64,000 nucleotides of DNA from Desulfobacter postgatei 2ac9 (GTDB lineage: Bacteria; Desulfobacterota; Desulfobacteria; Desulfobacterales; Desulfobacteraceae). This document shows, piece after piece, positions 19,868 to 28,795 of the stretch. The notes beneath the pieces are model-generated. The model had not been told where the DNA came from, ran no database searches, and saw only the letters and a list, made by a program, of their open reading frames with translations. The stretch covers positions 1,347,497-1,411,496 of the forward strand of contig NZ_CM001488.1 of assembly GCF_000233695.2 (NCBI RefSeq). Direction: 5' to 3'. How positions within the stretch are numbered: position 1 is the first letter of the stretch; the number at the start of each line of letters is the position of its first letter. The translations under genes and the position numbers were made by a program.

Positions 19868-20022
19868 TTTTATTTCAAGGCATTCGTACCTAATAGGCAC
19901 ACATATAAATAATATATTGATTTCCAAGGCTTTTTTATTTCAACGCAACCGGAAGATGTATTAAGCACACCTTAAAATTGTATGCCTTTAACAAAAGGAA
20001 TTACACCCATCATCTCCTTCTT
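19868..20022. other. short intergenic region
   Basis: 155 bp between convergent features; AT-rich, with no supported gene and no clear terminator hairpin. Confidence 0.4.
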
Positions 20023-20610
20023 CTATTTTGGATCAAATTCGACATTTAAATAAAGCTCAGACAAGGGTAACTGACAATTAATTGATTCTATTTTAAAAAT
20101 ATGATCTGCCCCTTGGTATGAACCATATTCCCATTTTCCGCCATCTTTACGGATAAACTGTCCAACCCATATTTTTTTGGGGGAAACAAGGATATATTCT
20201 TGAAGCGTGGGGATTGCCTTATAATATTCAAACTTATCGCCCCTATCAAATGCTTCTGTTGAATCGGAAAGAATTTCTATTATAACAACCGGATTTGTTA
20301 GGGTATCAAATTCATCATCTTCAAATTCTGCATTACCGCAGGAGATAACAAGGTCTGGGTACACATAACCATTTTCGATTTTTACACGCATGTCATTGGA
20401 GAACACTTCGCAATGAGCTGAGTTGGTTTCAAAATTGATCCCCAATTTTTTTGTAAGATTTACATTAATGCGGTTATGGTTCCTTCCAGCCCCTACCATA
20501 GCAAACACCTCACCACCATAAAATTCATGCTTAATGTCCAGAGAGGTTCTTTCCATCTCCAAATATTCAGCAGGCGTCATCAATTTTTTTTCTTGGGGTT
20601 GTGCAGTCAT
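20023..20610 (-). CDS. Uma2 family endonuclease (DUF820)
   Basis: Protein of 195 residues with the Uma2 layout: MTPAEYLEMERTSLDIKHEF near residues 11-30, a Gly-rich YGGEVFAMVGAGRNHN, PDLVISCG near residue 100, and VVIIEILSDSTEAFDRGDK near residues 126-144. The spaced Asp and Glu-x-Leu pattern fits a PD-(D/E)XK nuclease fold. Uma2 genes are abundant in mobile-rich genomes and their biological role is unknown. No partner is evident here. Confidence 0.9.
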   Translation of the reverse strand: MTAQPQEKKLMTPAEYLEMERTSLDIKHEFYGGEVFAMVGAGRNHNRINVNLTKKLGINFETNSAHCEVFSNDMRVKIENGYVYPDLVISCGNAEFEDDEFDTLTNPVVIIEILSDSTEAFDRGDKFEYYKAIPTLQEYILVSPKKIWVGQFIRKDGGKWEYGSYQGADHIFKIESINCQLPLSELYLNVEFDPK

Positions 20611-20795
20611 GTTTTTATATCCCCTATTCCTTCAGATTAAAGCCGTATCTATTGAAGTTAAGAGCATTATATTAGTTTGGGTAACAAAACCAAGCCTTTT
20701 TATACATCTTCTGGAAACATCTTTGGAGACAGTGCTCTTTCGGGCGCTGTTTTTATTTTTGTCCATGGTGCCGGCGCAGATCCGCAGCCGCTCCG

Positions 20796-21746
20796 TTAAT
20801 ATCTTACGGCAAAACTGGCACTCTCTCGGTACTTGGCTCTGCGCTTGTCATATATTTGGGTGGTCTTAATTTGTGAATGCCCCACGGTTTTTTGAACGAC
20901 TTCAATGGGACAATTATTCTCCAGGGCTTGGGTGATGAACGTTGCCCGGGCTGAATGAGGCGTAACGCCGTAAATGACAGCCTGTTTTGCATATTTTTTA
21001 AATAAATAATCGACCGTCTTTCGACTCAGCTTCCTTGTGGTGTCAGACGCATTCGGTGCATTTCTAACGGGTAAAAACAAATAGCTGTCGTTCTCCCTGT
21101 CATGACCGGCACCCCTTAAATAGACGTTTATCAAAATCTGCAACTCCTGGTTAACAGCCAACCGGTTTCTTTTCCCGCCTTTGATCCAAAAATCAAGCAC
21201 ATGATAGCCTTGTTCCCGGTAAAAATCTTTCACCTTGAGTGTGCAGACCTCAGAGACCCGGCACCCCGTATAAAAAAGCGTGGCTAAAATAGCTTTATCT
21301 CTTATGCCCTTAAGCGTTTTTGTCTTTGGTGCGTCTAATATTTTTCTCACTTCACTCGGTGTCATTACTTTGGCTTCTACCCGGTCGGCGTTGACCGGCA
21401 TCCGGCGGACCCCCTGGGCCACATTGACCTTAACCACCTGTTTATCGATCAAATGGTTGAACAGCGAAGAGATCGCGCTTAACCGATTGTTAATGGTCCG
21501 GGGACTGTGACCCTCGTTCTGTAAAAATTTCTTAAAGGCAATCACATGACCATGTTCAACATCTCGCAATGCCTCCGGAGCGTTGACGCCAATAAAAGAC
21601 AAAAAGGAGTGGATCGCTTTCTAATAGGTCTCAATGGAATTGTCTGAATTAAAATTGGCTTTCCATAAGAGTTCTTCGGGCACTTCTTTGATCGCCTGAA
21701 GGAGAGCATCTTTATTTTTCGGACTGGGTATCAGGTCGTGATTCAT
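20796..21746 (-). pseudogene. XerC/D-like tyrosine recombinase with internal amber codon
   Basis: The full frame would be 316 residues from MNHDLIPSPKNKD at 21746. Codon 42 is TAG (21621-21623), where context SIETY-stop-KAIHSFL suggests a former CAG (Gln). Downstream parts are intact: core-binding domain, TGCRVSEVCTL, HSARATFI (H-x2-R) and GHSQIKTTQIYDK with the catalytic Tyr. A shortened product could start at the ATG at 21602, losing part of the N-terminal domain. Suppression or pyrrolysine insertion cannot be excluded in this lineage, but a simple nonsense mutation is likelier. Confidence 0.8.
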
Positions 21747-21835
21747 CTTTTATCCACCCTAACGTTTTATGGTTTTTTATACCTTATTATATAGGGCTGA
21801 AATTAATCAAGAGAAATAGTTAGACATAATACCTT

Positions 21836-22180
21836 TTATGTGCAATATAAATTTGCTAAGAATCCGGCCACTATTTTTGTCATTCCATGTTTTAAAATAC
21901 CTGCTATCAAAATTATGCCGTCTAAAATTACTACTACAGCGGACATCATTATGGCCGATACAAAATCCCCAGAATTTTCAGATAAAACCCCAGACACCAG
22001 GAGACCGAAAATCTGGCCGATACCATATATAGCTGTCAACATTCCAATCACCTTTGGGCTCTGACCAGGCCTAAGTATTTTACCGATGGAAAAAGTCAAA
22101 GCGGTTATTCCCATGAACGTATTTGAGTTCACTATTCTGCTCGACGGCTTTTTTTTCCAGGCTGCACGACTTTTTTTCAA
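21836..22180 (-). pseudogene. C-terminal fragment of a YbfB/YjiJ-type MFS transporter
   Basis: 114 codons. From NTFMGITALTFSIGK onward the sequence matches the last four to five membrane helices of YbfB/YjiJ-like permeases (VIGMLTAIYGIGQIFGLLVS, then two further hydrophobic helices). The first 20 residues are unrelated and charged. The N-terminal two thirds of the transporter is missing, so no transport function is expected. Confidence 0.7.
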
Positions 22181-22236
22181 TTTTAAAACTACACTTGTAA
22201 GCTGATTAAGTTTCCCCTCCCTCCGATCCTTTTGCA

Positions 22237-22275
22237 GGATCAGCCCATGGCGTAAATGAAGGGCTAATCCTTTTT
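22237..22275 (+). terminator. hairpin with T run near the tyrS 3' end
   Basis: GGATCAGCCC (22237-22246) pairs with GGGCTAATCC (22261-22270), followed by TTTTT on the plus strand. The strand with the T run has no gene ahead of it; the hairpin may serve both directions and end tyrS transcription. Confidence 0.5.
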
Positions 22276-22285
22276 GTTTGTGACC

Positions 22286-23575
22286 CTATTGGTCTTCTAT
22301 CTGAATTCTATGAAATCTTTTTTTGCCGGCTCTTAAGAAAATTTCACCATCTTTAAAATGACTGGAATCAACCAATAAATCAAAAGCGGTTACCGTCTCT
22401 CCATTAATATATGCGCCACCCTGACTTATCAGGCGTCTTGCCTCCCCGCCGGATTGGGTCAGACCGGTGCGAAAAAAAAGTTCATAGGCCGGCACCCCCT
22501 TTGTAAGCTCATTGCGTGATACACAGGTTGTGGGAAGTTCAATTGCGTTCTTATTTTCGTTTTTTCTGGGAATACTGGATGAAGGCAAAATCCTTTCCGA
22601 AATGGTACAATTTCCAAAAACTTCAGCAGAAGAAGCTTTGGCAGTTAATGCCGCTTCCCTGCCGTGGGCCAGAGAAGTGCACTCAAATGCCAGAACATTT
22701 TTTGCCTGATTCAATTCGCCATCCACCAGATTGATCACCTGGCGGATTTCCGGCATAGGCAGAAAGGTAAAAAGGGATAAAAAACGCTCCACATCTCTGT
22801 CATCCGTATTCATCCAGAATTGATAGTATTCGTAGGGGGAAGTTCTTTCAGGATCAAGCCATACAGCATTGCCGGCGGTTTTCCCCATTTTGCTCCCGTC
22901 ACTTTTGGTGATCAATTTATAGGTGATACCAAATACCGTTTTTTGTCTGCTTTTACGAACCAGTTCGACGCCGGCAAGAATATTTCCCCATTGGTCACTT
23001 CCCCCCATTTGCAGCCTGCAGTCATGACGGTCAAAGAGCGTTAGAAAATCGAAGGCTTGTAGAAGCATGTAATTGAATTCAATAAAACTCAGCCCGCCTT
23101 CGGATTCAATTCTCTGGCGATAGCTTTCAGCTTTAACCATTTTATTGATGCTGAAATGCCGCCCAATATCCCTGAGAAAAGCGACATACTGAAGCGATGC
23201 AAGCCAATCCGCATTATTTGCCAGAAGGGCCGCTTCTTCACCAAAATCAATAAATACGGACAGTTGCCTTTTGATGCTCTGAACATTTTTATCAATGGTG
23301 TCCAGAGTCATCATCTGCCGCATTTCGTTTTTTCCGCTGGGATCGCCTATCCGGCCTGTGCCGCCTCCGACAAGGGCTATCGGGATATGCCCATGCTGCT
23401 GCATATGCGCAAGAGACATAATGGGGACCAGATGGCCGACATGAAGACTGTCGGCAGTAGGGTCAAAGCCTATATAGCAGTGACGACCGCCCTTTTTCAG
23501 GTAGGCTTGGAGCTCTTCCTCATGGGTTTGATTATCGATAAAACCACGTTCTTTTAACACATTCAATACAGTCAT
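22286..23575 (-). CDS. tyrS: tyrosyl-tRNA synthetase
   Basis: Protein of 429 residues charging tRNA-Tyr with tyrosine. The class I signature appears as HVGHL near residue 46. The KMSKS-equivalent is KMGKT (KSDGSKMGKTAGNAVWLD) near residue 234. A C-terminal S4 RNA-binding domain covers about residues 365-425 (GGEARRLISQGGAYINGE). Length and motifs match the bacterial TyrS subgroup. A leader with a Tyr-rich peptide and a terminator hairpin precedes it on the same strand, indicating control by tyrosyl-tRNA supply. Confidence 0.98.
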   Translation of the reverse strand: MTVLNVLKERGFIDNQTHEEELQAYLKKGGRHCYIGFDPTADSLHVGHLVPIMSLAHMQQHGHIPIALVGGGTGRIGDPSGKNEMRQMMTLDTIDKNVQSIKRQLSVFIDFGEEAALLANNADWLASLQYVAFLRDIGRHFSINKMVKAESYRQRIESEGGLSFIEFNYMLLQAFDFLTLFDRHDCRLQMGGSDQWGNILAGVELVRKSRQKTVFGITYKLITKSDGSKMGKTAGNAVWLDPERTSPYEYYQFWMNTDDRDVERFLSLFTFLPMPEIRQVINLVDGELNQAKNVLAFECTSLAHGREAALTAKASSAEVFGNCTISERILPSSSIPRKNENKNAIELPTTCVSRNELTKGVPAYELFFRTGLTQSGGEARRLISQGGAYINGETVTAFDLLVDSSHFKDGEIFLRAGKKRFHRIQIEDQ

Positions 23576-23617
23576 TTTTAACTCCGGTTAAATTAATTGA
23601 AAAAAGGGGAAAAATAA

Positions 23618-23656
23618 AAAGAGCTGCAACATCTCAAATGTGTGTTGCAGCTCTTT
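23618..23656 (-). terminator. intrinsic terminator in the tyrS leader (attenuator)
   Basis: Perfect 14-bp stem AAAGAGCTGCAACA (23643-23656 read on the minus strand) with 23618-23631, 11-nt loop, followed on the minus strand by TTATTTTT. It lies 43 bp before the tyrS start and after the leader peptide ORF, so it can stop transcription before tyrS. Confidence 0.85.
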
Positions 23657-23696
23657 AAAATTCAAAATGCTGCAGGCACTTGCGGCCCACAGCATT
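23646..23696 (-). promoter_or_regulatory. alternative pairings of the tyrS attenuator
   Basis: Reading the minus strand, AATGCTG (23690-23696) can pair with CAGCATT (23666-23672). The overlapping TGCAGC (23669-23674) can instead pair with GCTGCA (23646-23651), which is part of the terminator stem. These fit a 1:2, 2:3, 3:4 attenuator. The 2:3 pairing is only 6 bp and the Tyr codons lie about 55-80 nt before segment 1, so the exact mechanism is uncertain. Confidence 0.5.
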
Positions 23697-23724
23697 CATT
23701 TTATTTTTGATTTTTTATGTTAAA

Positions 23725-23808
23725 TCAAGAAAGAAGCACCACGGCAGCCGGATATGGACAATACCCACAATAATAATAAATCTGATTGGCTACCATGTAA
23801 TGTGTCAA
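23725..23808 (-). CDS. tyrosine-rich leader peptide of tyrS
   Basis: A 27-residue ORF starting at TTG 7 nt after a perfect AGGAGG (23816-23821). It begins MTHYMVANQ and continues IYYYCGYCPYPAAVV, with Tyr at positions 4, 11, 12, 13, 16 and 19. Six Tyr in 27 residues, a strong ribosome site, and a terminator between it and tyrS are the hallmarks of ribosome-mediated attenuation. When charged tRNA-Tyr is short, a stalled ribosome should favour read-through into tyrS. The ORF is too short for ordinary gene callers. Confidence 0.75.
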   Translation of the reverse strand: MTHYMVANQIYYYCGYCPYPAAVVLLS

Positions 23809-23938
23809 ATCAATTCCTCCTAACTCAAAAAGCTATTTAATCGTTTTTGATATGAAAGACAAGATATTTTTCCATAAAGTTCATATATATATAATAGATG
23901 AATGGGGCAAGCGTTCTGTCTATTTAGGTTCAGTTTTT

Positions 23939-24070
23939 GGCCTTGATCATAAGTCCGGCCAAAACATACCGTAAGACTTGGAAATACCACATGGACGCTC
24001 GAAAAATGAAGGGCTTAGGTATCCGCATCGGAGGCGTACATGGAAGGTGGCCGAACTTACGATCAAGGCC
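23939..24070. mobile_element. 132-bp MITE with 22-bp terminal inverted repeats
   Basis: Arms 23939-23960 and 24049-24070 are inverted repeats (GGCCTTGATC... and ...GATCAAGGCC) with two mismatches in 22. The element is flanked by the exact 8-bp direct repeat CAGTTTTT (23931-23938 and 24071-24078), a target duplication. It has no coding capacity. An 8-bp duplication and GGC ends fit an ISL3- or IS1595-type parent, which is not seen in this window. It sits upstream of the tyrS promoter region and of the isochorismatase gene. Confidence 0.85.
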
Positions 24071-24183
24071 CAGTTTTTCAAAGACTTTTCCAACGCATGT
24101 CTGGAAATACTATTGAACAGGGGGTATACTCTCAAAACTGAGCACCTATACTTTTGTTTATTTTTATTGTGGGGAATCAGAAT

Positions 24184-24741
24184 ATGGTACGTTCTGAATA
24201 TGTGGCCACGCGTGAAGAGAGTTTGCTTCTGATTATCGATTTCCAGCAGGCGATGCTCAAGGCCATTGATTCGTGGGAGAAAATCGCTTACAAGGTGCGT
24301 CAACTCATTCGGTCCTCCAATGCTCTTGGCATTCCAATTCTGCTGACGGAACAGTACAAAAAAGGGCTTGGTAAGACCCTCCCTGAACTGCTCCAGGAAA
24401 TTGATTCACCACAGGTATTTCAGAAAGAGCACTTCAGTGCCTGCCTGGAAGAAAACTTTATTTCCACGGTTCAATCGTTCAATCATAAAAAGATCGTGGT
24501 GGTCGGGATGGAAACCCATGTATGTGTCCTGCAAACCTGCCTGGATCTCATGAAGTCCGGTTTCCAGGTACATCTGGTGGCAGATGCCGTGGCCTCCCGT
24601 GTAAATGAGAACCGAGATATCGCCATTGATCTGCTGAAACAGGCAGGCGCTGTGATCAGTTCCACCGAAATTGTTATTTTTCAATGGGCGTTACGGGCGA
24701 ATACCGATGATTTTCGAAAAATTCTGCCCATTGTTAAATAG
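24184..24741 (+). CDS. isochorismatase-like cysteine hydrolase
   Basis: Protein of 185 residues. The catalytic triad of the family is visible: Asp in LLLIIDFQQAML near residue 16, Lys in the TEQYKKGLGKTLPEL region, and Cys in VVGMETHVCVLQTC near residue 117. The METHVC segment is the cis-peptide region typical of nicotinamidase-like members of unknown substrate. The start at 24184 (MVRSEYV) follows GGGGAA; an upstream start at 24154 is less likely. The gene ends 50 bp before the permease gene on the same strand. Confidence 0.9.
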   Translation: MVRSEYVATREESLLLIIDFQQAMLKAIDSWEKIAYKVRQLIRSSNALGIPILLTEQYKKGLGKTLPELLQEIDSPQVFQKEHFSACLEENFISTVQSFNHKKIVVVGMETHVCVLQTCLDLMKSGFQVHLVADAVASRVNENRDIAIDLLKQAGAVISSTEIVIFQWALRANTDDFRKILPIVK

Positions 24742-24791
24742 TCAATTAAAACTGTGGTCAGTTATTCGCTGCTTGAGAGGTGTTATAAAAA

Positions 24792-25559
24792 ATGGATTGG
24801 GTGATAATCGGGATAGCCGGATTCCTCGGCGGCATGTTAAATGCGGTGGCAGGTGGCGGCAGTTTCATCACACTACCGGCTCTGATCTTTGTGGGTGTAA
24901 CGCCGGTATCGGCTAATGCGACAGGTACGGCAGCGCTTCTGCCTGGCTACCTCGCAAGTGCATGGCGATTCAGAAGGGATGTTGAGTTTCCTGCAAATTT
25001 AAAGTTCAGACACATCGCTTTTATAGCCGTCTCAGGTGGATGTTTGGGTGCTGCTATCTTATTAATGACGAGTGAACAATTATTCTCAACACAGATTCCA
25101 TGGCTTATTTTGCTTGCTACTGCTGCGTTTATTGTTGGGCCATGGCTTCTGGAAAAAAAAAGTTCTTCAATAAAAAAATCCGAACGGCATTGCGCAACAA
25201 CCGCTTTAAAGACTTCCACAGCTTGTTTGGTATTACTTGCGGTTTGCGTGTACGGCGGTTATTTCAATGGAGGGTTAGGGATCATATTACTCGCCACCTT
25301 GGGTATAATGGGCCAGACCAACCTTCATGGCATGAACGGACTTAAAAATATTATATCAGTACTATTAACAACAGTCGCTGTAGGCGTTTATGCTGCCGGT
25401 GGGGCAATTGTTGGGGGGAATCTTCTGCTGCTCAGTATTATGGCAATTCTCGGGGGATACGCTGGGGCTGCTGTCGCATACCGTATTTCTCAACGCATTT
25501 TGCGAGGGTTTATTGTCCTTGTAGGACTTTTAATGTCCATAGGATTTTTCCTCCGCTAA
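24792..25559 (+). CDS. TauE/SafE family (DUF81) permease
   Basis: Protein of 255 residues with about eight hydrophobic helices. Family landmarks are GFLGGMLNAVAGGGSFITLP near residues 11-30, TGTAALLPGYLAS near residue 45, and GGYFNGGLGIILLATLG near residue 150. These inner-membrane proteins export sulfite, sulfoacetate or similar organosulfur anions in known cases. The substrate here is unknown. It is probably co-transcribed with the upstream hydrolase. Confidence 0.92.
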   Translation: MDWVIIGIAGFLGGMLNAVAGGGSFITLPALIFVGVTPVSANATGTAALLPGYLASAWRFRRDVEFPANLKFRHIAFIAVSGGCLGAAILLMTSEQLFSTQIPWLILLATAAFIVGPWLLEKKSSSIKKSERHCATTALKTSTACLVLLAVCVYGGYFNGGLGIILLATLGIMGQTNLHGMNGLKNIISVLLTTVAVGVYAAGGAIVGGNLLLLSIMAILGGYAGAAVAYRISQRILRGFIVLVGLLMSIGFFLR

Positions 25560-25852
25560 AATTAATGCCGTTTCCTTACTATTAGGGGGGGGTGATGTCC
25601 AATGGAGCGAAAGCGTAGACTAAGAGGGAAAGGGCTCGTTCTAATGTCTAAGAAAAACCGATTAATAAAAATGCCTTAAATACGATTTTTTTAGACACCC
25701 CAAGCCTATAGCTGCCTGGGAAAGACAATAAAAGCACAGGCGTAAAATTTTATCAGTCAGTCTTGCAAAGATGCGCATACTCAGGTTCATCTTGGCCAAA
25801 ACAAAGGAAAACACGATCCCGTTTCAAACAGCTTTATGTAAAGGTGATAAAA

Positions 25853-26356
25853 ATGATGACGAAAAAGTATATACTGGGTTACCCGGTTTTGTTGATTGGA
25901 CTGTTATTATGCACAAGGGGGACGGCTTTTACCCAGGATAATCCAAATCTTTCAAAGGGACAAAAGGTTTATGTCCCGGCATATTCACATATTTACAAGG
26001 GCAACAGACAGATCCCTTCGTTTTTAACCGTGACTTTAAGCATCCGCAATACAGACATGTCCCACGCCATTGAAGTTGTGTTCGTGGATTACTACGACAC
26101 CAAAGGCACACTTTTAAAAAATTACCTGCCCTCACCTGTTTTTCTCAAGCCCCTTGAATCCATACGCTATGTTGTGGACTATGACGATAAGGCCGGGGGG
26201 GCTGGAGCCAATTTCATTATTGAATGGCGATCTGAAAATGCTGTGAATCCCCCGATTATGGAAACCATAATGGGGTATTTTGAGCAGTCCCTCGAAACTG
26301 CCTATTTTCAATTTAGAAATTACCGTTTGATAATCTTGATGTCATGTTCAGGTTAA
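25853..26356 (+). CDS. DUF3124 family exported protein
   Basis: Protein of 167 residues. The N-terminus is a signal peptide or membrane anchor (ILGYPVLLIGLLLCTRGTAF); the Cys in LLCTRG could be lipidated. The mature part carries the DUF3124 core: GQKVYVPAYSHIYKG, LTVTLSIRNTD and a P-IMETIM motif near residue 140. The C-terminus (from about residue 147) departs from the usual family ending, so the gene may have been altered there. The start at 25853 follows AAAGGTGAT. Function unknown; the family is periplasmic. Confidence 0.8.
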   Translation: MMTKKYILGYPVLLIGLLLCTRGTAFTQDNPNLSKGQKVYVPAYSHIYKGNRQIPSFLTVTLSIRNTDMSHAIEVVFVDYYDTKGTLLKNYLPSPVFLKPLESIRYVVDYDDKAGGAGANFIIEWRSENAVNPPIMETIMGYFEQSLETAYFQFRNYRLIILMSCSG

Positions 26357-26692
26357 AATCATATGGTACAAATAATTTACCGTTGGGAATGCTCAATTTG
26401 CCAGGAGCACAAAATATCCAACTTCACATAACCATCTCTCCTTTTTAACCGGATTGTCCATTATGGATGGTCCGGTTTTATTTTGTCCCTATACATTATG
26501 CTATGACAGATTTCGTCCCAATGTTTAATTTCTCCCATTATTCTGTCATACCTATTCCCTTTAAAGCCTCATTTCAGGGTCAAAATGGGGCCGCTAAGAG
26601 CTATTTTTGAGGATTTAAAAAAATCTTGTTTATTAATAGCGAGTTACACAAACTTTCTTGACTCTGCCCTTTAATGGGCGACCCTATATCCC
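26357..26692. other. intergenic region left of the integrative element
   Basis: 336 bp without a supported gene. It contains the terminator at 26447-26484 and, at the right, the junction with the left end of the 13-kb element. Confidence 0.5.
26447..26484 (+). terminator. intrinsic terminator downstream of DUF3124 gene
   Basis: AACCGGA (26447-26453) pairs with TCCGGTT (26471-26477), with further inner pairing TCCA/TGGA, followed by TTATTTTG. Confidence 0.75.
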
Positions 26693-26747
26693 AATATGCC
26701 CCCAACCGGGCACGGCCACAACATAAAGTCATAATAGGTTCTAATAG
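26693..26747 (-). repeat. left terminal inverted repeat of the 13-kb element
   Basis: Read on the minus strand it begins CTATTAGAAC and ends GCCGTGCCCGGTTGGGGG then CATATT. It matches the right end at 39825-39878 with about 87% identity. In serine-integrase systems attP half-sites are inverted relative to each other, which would explain such ends. Confidence 0.85.
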
Positions 26748-26890
26748 CAAGATGACAACCCCACCAACACCGCCCCTGGGCCTTCATCGGTCTGGGGGTT
26801 TCTTTTTGTCCCTTCAAATTGTTTGTCACGATTTTAGCTTCTCAAAGTGATTTTATTTTCATATGGTATTTTTTGGTTTGGTTAGGCTCA
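26748..26890. other. element left-end spacer with GC hairpin
   Basis: Non-coding. AACCCC near 26757 and GGGGTTTCTTTTT near 26796-26808 could form a weak plus-strand terminator that insulates the element from its left flank. Confidence 0.35.
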
Positions 26891-27793
26891 CTACTGATCA
26901 AGTATTTGAAGCACTTGACCACCGTACAAGCTCACCTTCGCTTTTACGGAGTTCTTTACAACAGCGCCAAATGCATTCTTTCCTCTAAAAGTGGTTCGTA
27001 TTATTAAATGATCACCTCGATCCCAGTATAAGGTTTCAACATGCTTGTAGCTTTTTGGATCGTTCATCGAATCCTTAATTACTCTCTCAAGATTTATATG
27101 GGAACCATTCCATGCGCTGAATTGAGTCTCAATTTTCTTCTGTCTTTCTTGGGCAGCAATTTGCTTTTGCTTCTCTTCCTCTATTTTCCCGGCGTAAAAC
27201 GCCACTTTATCTTTGTACTGCTCATTATCGGGGTTCATTTCTAACAACTGCCGGTACAATTTCCTGTTTTTCTCATATTCTTTTACCGGAATGGACTTCA
27301 GTTCGGTTAATAGTTTCTCAGTCTTTGCTTGAACATTCAGTTGCTCAAGCTCTTTATCGCCAGAAACAAGGTATTTTTTTGATTGAGAAATGACAGCCTG
27401 ATGATCATTTTCCGCGAGCGCCTTCTTAATCGAGGATATTATTGTTTCACGGTTGGAATTGAAGTAATCAACATTCTCCTGCTGTAACTGAACTGCCTTT
27501 TCAGCTTTTTTTAGGACCTGCTGGGCTGCCAACTTTTGCTCTCTTCTGTCTGAAGCTTGATCCATAAAAAGACCAAACACGCTAAACAGAACAAATATGG
27601 AAATGGCTCTTGTCATCCCGGAAATTTCCTTATTTGTTTTTGAATAGACAAATTTCCTTATCGGTGGAAGCAGAAGCGCCGCTATTGTGAACATGCACAG
27701 TCCCGCCAAAGGGGATTCAACAAAGGCCAAGCCCCCAGTCAATAAGAAAATTGCACCGAATACCCAATTGAGAGTCAGATATACATACCTCAT
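26891..27793 (-). CDS. membrane-anchored coiled-coil protein of unknown function
   Basis: Protein of 300 residues. Two hydrophobic segments lie in the first 50 residues (YLTLNWVFGAIFLLTGGLAF, LAGLCMFTIAALLLPPI) and a third near residue 65 (ISIFVLFSVFGLFM). A long charged helical region follows (about 80-230, rich in Lys, Glu and Gln). A C-terminal globular part then contains MNDPKSYKHVETLYWDRGDH. The DPKSYKHVETxYW stretch resembles a small domain seen at the end of many bacterial membrane-linked proteins of unknown role. The start at 27793 follows AAAGGAGAG. It is cargo of the 13-kb element. Confidence 0.75.
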   Translation of the reverse strand: MRYVYLTLNWVFGAIFLLTGGLAFVESPLAGLCMFTIAALLLPPIRKFVYSKTNKEISGMTRAISIFVLFSVFGLFMDQASDRREQKLAAQQVLKKAEKAVQLQQENVDYFNSNRETIISSIKKALAENDHQAVISQSKKYLVSGDKELEQLNVQAKTEKLLTELKSIPVKEYEKNRKLYRQLLEMNPDNEQYKDKVAFYAGKIEEEKQKQIAAQERQKKIETQFSAWNGSHINLERVIKDSMNDPKSYKHVETLYWDRGDHLIIRTTFRGKNAFGAVVKNSVKAKVSLYGGQVLQILDQ

Positions 27794-28047
27794 TGTGCTC
27801 TCCTTTTGTGTTTCTGTCCTGCCAGATCCTTTATCACAATCCAGATCCATCAAGCAAGCGGCATTTCTTTTGAAAAATCAAAAGAACACCCAACCCCGCA
27901 ATCCCGATTCCTGCCATATCATCAAGCAAAACGCCGGATAATTTTAAGGTTCATGCCATCTGGGATATAAGACCCTGTCCCTGGATAAACCTAAAAATTT
28001 AGGCTTGAATCAGAGGGGGAATCAATCCAATCAACCGGACCCCGGCA

Positions 28048-28584
28048 TCATGTTTTTTTTGATTTAGCCAGCAATTCTTTTGCTTTGGGGAGACGTTTTA
28101 CAATCGCTTGATACCGTGGTCCTTTTCTTACATCCGCTACCAGACTTATATCATTCGACGGCACCTCATCCAGCTCATCTACATCAATTCCCAGGCTGCG
28201 ATATGTAACTCCGGAAACACGTTTTGGAACTGGCCTGGGAGGATTTTTGTAATATTTATCAACAGCATTTATGTAGCTCTCGCAATAATCAATTTCTTGT
28301 TGATAATTTTTTTCTTTTCGGGATAGGATAGCTACCCGTTCAAATGAATGAGGCGCTGGAACCAAACCAGCTTTTTCCATTGTTTTTAATTCAGCGTCAC
28401 AGCATTTTTTCATATATTCAAGGTCATGTTTCTTTTCTTCTGCATATTCCCATGTCTGTTTGCCCTCTACCAGATTTGCCCCGTCTGTAACTTCGGCAAT
28501 TAATTCGCCACTGGTTTTTACTTCGCCAGTTGGCTTTACAAGTTGCGGAAATATTATTCTGAATAATTCGCTTAAAAGACCCAT
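28048..28584 (-). CDS. hypothetical protein, 178 residues
   Basis: Not recognised. The first 15 residues (GLLSELFRIIFPQLV) are amphipathic or hydrophobic; the rest is soluble and Lys/Glu-rich, with two Cys in EYMKKCCDAELK. AAGGAG precedes the ATG. It lies next to the membrane coiled-coil gene on the same strand, 254 bp upstream of it, within the element. Confidence 0.7.
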   Translation of the reverse strand: MGLLSELFRIIFPQLVKPTGEVKTSGELIAEVTDGANLVEGKQTWEYAEEKKHDLEYMKKCCDAELKTMEKAGLVPAPHSFERVAILSRKEKNYQQEIDYCESYINAVDKYYKNPPRPVPKRVSGVTYRSLGIDVDELDEVPSNDISLVADVRKGPRYQAIVKRLPKAKELLAKSKKT

Positions 28585-28795
28585 TGAAAACTCCTTGATA
28601 TTTAAGGTGAGCGCTCTTGGTGTTACTTTTCAAGCAATTTAGGTTGCCCAATCACTTCCACGTTTTGATTAAATAATCAAGCTATTTTTCGTTGTAATTT
28701 CATGAAGTTGAAAAAGTGTCAGATTCCCTGAACAAAAGTGGACCCTTCTTCGTATAATATAACAGGACAACACAACACAAAAAGGAGGGCATCAG

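Noticed and set aside
23947..24303. 118-codon minus-strand frame over the MITE
   Set aside because: It crosses the MITE, its target duplication and the 5' end of the isochorismatase gene on the other strand, so it is fortuitous.
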